Shown here piece after piece: positions 6,001-6,268 of a stretch of DNA of 6,268 nucleotides (within the stretch, counting starts at the first letter, position 1; each line of letters starts with the position of its first letter). The notes beneath the pieces were generated by a model. It made no database searches. It saw only the letters and a program-made list of their open reading frames with translations, and was not told where the DNA came from. Source of the DNA: an uncultured beta proteobacterium (GTDB taxonomy: Bacteria; Pseudomonadota; Gammaproteobacteria; Burkholderiales; Rhodocyclaceae); contig CAIVZW010000461.1 of the NCBI GenBank assembly GCA_903910495.1, forward strand, positions 1 through 6,268, read 5' to 3'. The position numbers and the translations under genes were made by a program.

Positions 6001-6268
6001 TACACGGCGACTTCAATGATCGGCATGATCGCGCTGGCCGGCATCATCGTGCGCAACTCGATCCTGCTCGTCGACTTCATCAGGCAACAGGCCGCCAGCG
6101 GAATGGACTTCGCCGAGGCGGTGATCCAGTCTGCCGCCGTGCGTGCCAAGCCGATTGCGCTGACCGGGCTGGCCGCCATGCTCGGTGCGTTGTTCATCCT
6201 CGACGACCCGATTTTCAACGGGCTGGCGATCAGCCTGATCTTCGGCATCTTTGTGTCCACCGTGCTTA
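3073..6268 (+). CDS. RND efflux transporter permease subunit (AcrB/HAE1-like), 3' end cut by window
   Basis: An AcrB/AcrD/AcrF family inner-membrane pump that works as a trimer driven by proton import. The window holds 1065 codons without a stop; the end falls at the start of TM12, so probably a few tens of residues are missing. TM1 is at about 14-33, then a periplasmic porter domain, TM2-TM6 (about 349-505), TM7 (567-585), a second porter domain, and TM8-TM11 (about 927-1046). In TM4, D414 and D415 match the AcrB proton-relay pair D407/D408. R1024 and T1031 match R971/T978. The position of AcrB K940 is R994 (VRNSIL). The TM6-TM7 cytoplasmic loop carries a repeat-derived insert of about 30 residues (514-543). 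The start has an in-frame stop six bases upstream and only a weak ribosome site (GGGAA at 3061-3065), suggesting translational coupling to the adaptor. The REEEPQIDV segment after TM1 recalls a subgroup of RND permeases. Drug, metal or solvent substrate cannot be told. Confidence 0.95.
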   Translation, partial: MGISGRIARFFQASQMTPLLALVALLMGIFATLVTPREEEPQIDVTMASVFVAFPGASAKDVENLVATPAEQVFSRMSGIEHVFSVSRPGMAVITVQFDVGVKYNDAILRLYDTVHSNRDWLPPNLGVQEPIIKPKGIDDVPIVALTFWTSDEQRSAFDLQQVARAAEIEFKRIKGTRDISTIGGPDHVIRVVMDSERMNAFGVTPQDLSAALKVGNALQSSGRLVAGNREVLVQTGTYLESAADVRQLVVAVRGDAKGRKPVFMGDVARVEDGPDQPGQYVWFGSKDGEVPAVTIQISKKPGVNAADVADGVIARVASLKGTVIPEGVEVTVTRNYGETATDKAQKLIGKLVFATAFVVLLVFFALGRREALIVGVAVTLTLAATLFASWAWGFTLNRVSLFALIFSIGILVDDAIVVVENIHRWQGLYPGKPLLEIIPDAVDEVGGPTILATLTVIAALLPMAFVSGLMGPYMSPIPINSSMGMLISLAVAFVVTPWLAARLLKSHASSSDTENTEGTEHTEKIDKKVFSVGSVSSVPSVLEAVFRRLLNPFLAKNTGAAARKKLLLAIVLLILGSVSLAGFKLVVLKMLPFDNKSEFQIVLDMPVGTPLEETARVLREIGAEVAKVPEVVNYQAYAGTASPINFNGLVRQYYLRASPESGDLQINLADKKHRSRASHEIAVSVREAVEAIGRKSGGNAKVVEVPPGPPVMSPIVAEVYGPDYKGQIAVAKGVRKVLESTPDLVGIDDSVQADARKTVLHVLQSKAALLGVAQSDIVDVVRMGLAGEDVTPVHNADSKFGIPVRVMLPAEKQSSLEALLKLKVRSREGQLVPVSEVVEVREQPREKTVFHKDLLPVVYVFGDMGGKLDSPLYGMFDARGEIVGKPLEQGGTLGEWFIRQPSDPYAGYSIKWDGEWQVTYETFRDMGIAYAVGLILIYLLVVAHFKSYLVPLVIMAPIPLTIIGVMPGHALLGSQYTATSMIGMIALAGIIVRNSILLVDFIRQQAASGMDFAEAVIQSAAVRAKPIALTGLAAMLGALFILDDPIFNGLAISLIFGIFVSTVL
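4611..4700. repeat. Palindromic CACGGAG/CACAGAG 9-mer repeat element inside the pump gene
   Basis: Four 9-base units, alternately CACGGAGnn and CACAGAGnn, run from 4611 to 4646. After an AT-rich centre (about 4647-4660) four more follow in inverted orientation (about 4661-4698). Bases 4618-4644 pair with 4674-4700 in a 27-bp stem with one mismatch (A4637/A4681); its outer 18 bases, AACACAGAGGGCACGGAG, are perfect. An alternative inner register (4638-4648 with 4661-4671, one mismatch) is also possible. Ninety bases equal 30 codons, so the frame is kept. The encoded peptide is T-E-N, T-E-G, T-E-H, T-E-K, a short linker, then S-V-G, S-V-S, S-V-P, S-V. I recall similar elements dispersed between genes in several environmental proteobacteria, but that is memory and not a search. 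No transposase or clear target duplication is visible. Confidence 0.85.

Overview
This 6.3 kb, GC-rich window (roughly 60% GC by eye) looks like ordinary chromosome from a Gram-negative bacterium. Codon choice, a Shine-Dalgarno site before the first gene, a succinate-type CoA-transferase and a periplasmic-adaptor/RND-pump pair fit a proteobacterium. A betaproteobacterium, for example of the Rhodocyclales, is my best guess, but this rests on general resemblance and not on a search. All three supported genes lie on the + strand.

Layout. Positions 1-245 hold no convincing gene; they contain a possible sigma-54-type promoter and a good ribosome binding site. Positions 246-1748 encode a complete 500-residue acetyl-CoA hydrolase/transferase family enzyme, most likely a succinate:acetate or succinate:propionate CoA-transferase. 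It is followed by a terminator-like hairpin. Positions 1749-2052 are intergenic and become AT-rich towards the end. That end carries two dyad-symmetric sequences, one of which sits over a promoter-like sequence and ends 3 bases before the next start codon. Positions 2053-3069 encode a complete RND periplasmic adaptor (membrane fusion protein). Three bases later, at 3073, begins an RND inner-membrane pump that runs off the window end after 1065 codons, probably only a few tens of residues short of its stop.

The adaptor and pump are evidently one operon and would form a tripartite efflux pump with a TolC-type outer-membrane channel, which is not in the window. The adaptor retains the RxxxLxxxxxxS hairpin motif used to dock onto TolC. 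The CoA-transferase is a separate metabolic transcription unit with no obvious link to the pump.

The most striking feature is at 4611-4700, inside the pump gene. It is a 90-base palindromic element built from alternating 9-base units of the CACGGAGnn / CACAGAGnn type, first in one orientation and then in the other. It is exactly 30 codons long, lies in the only + strand frame that stays open through it, and adds a T-E-x / S-V-x repeat peptide to the cytoplasmic loop joining the two six-helix halves of the pump. It looks like a dispersed intergenic-type repeat that has landed in a permissive loop of a gene that remains open.
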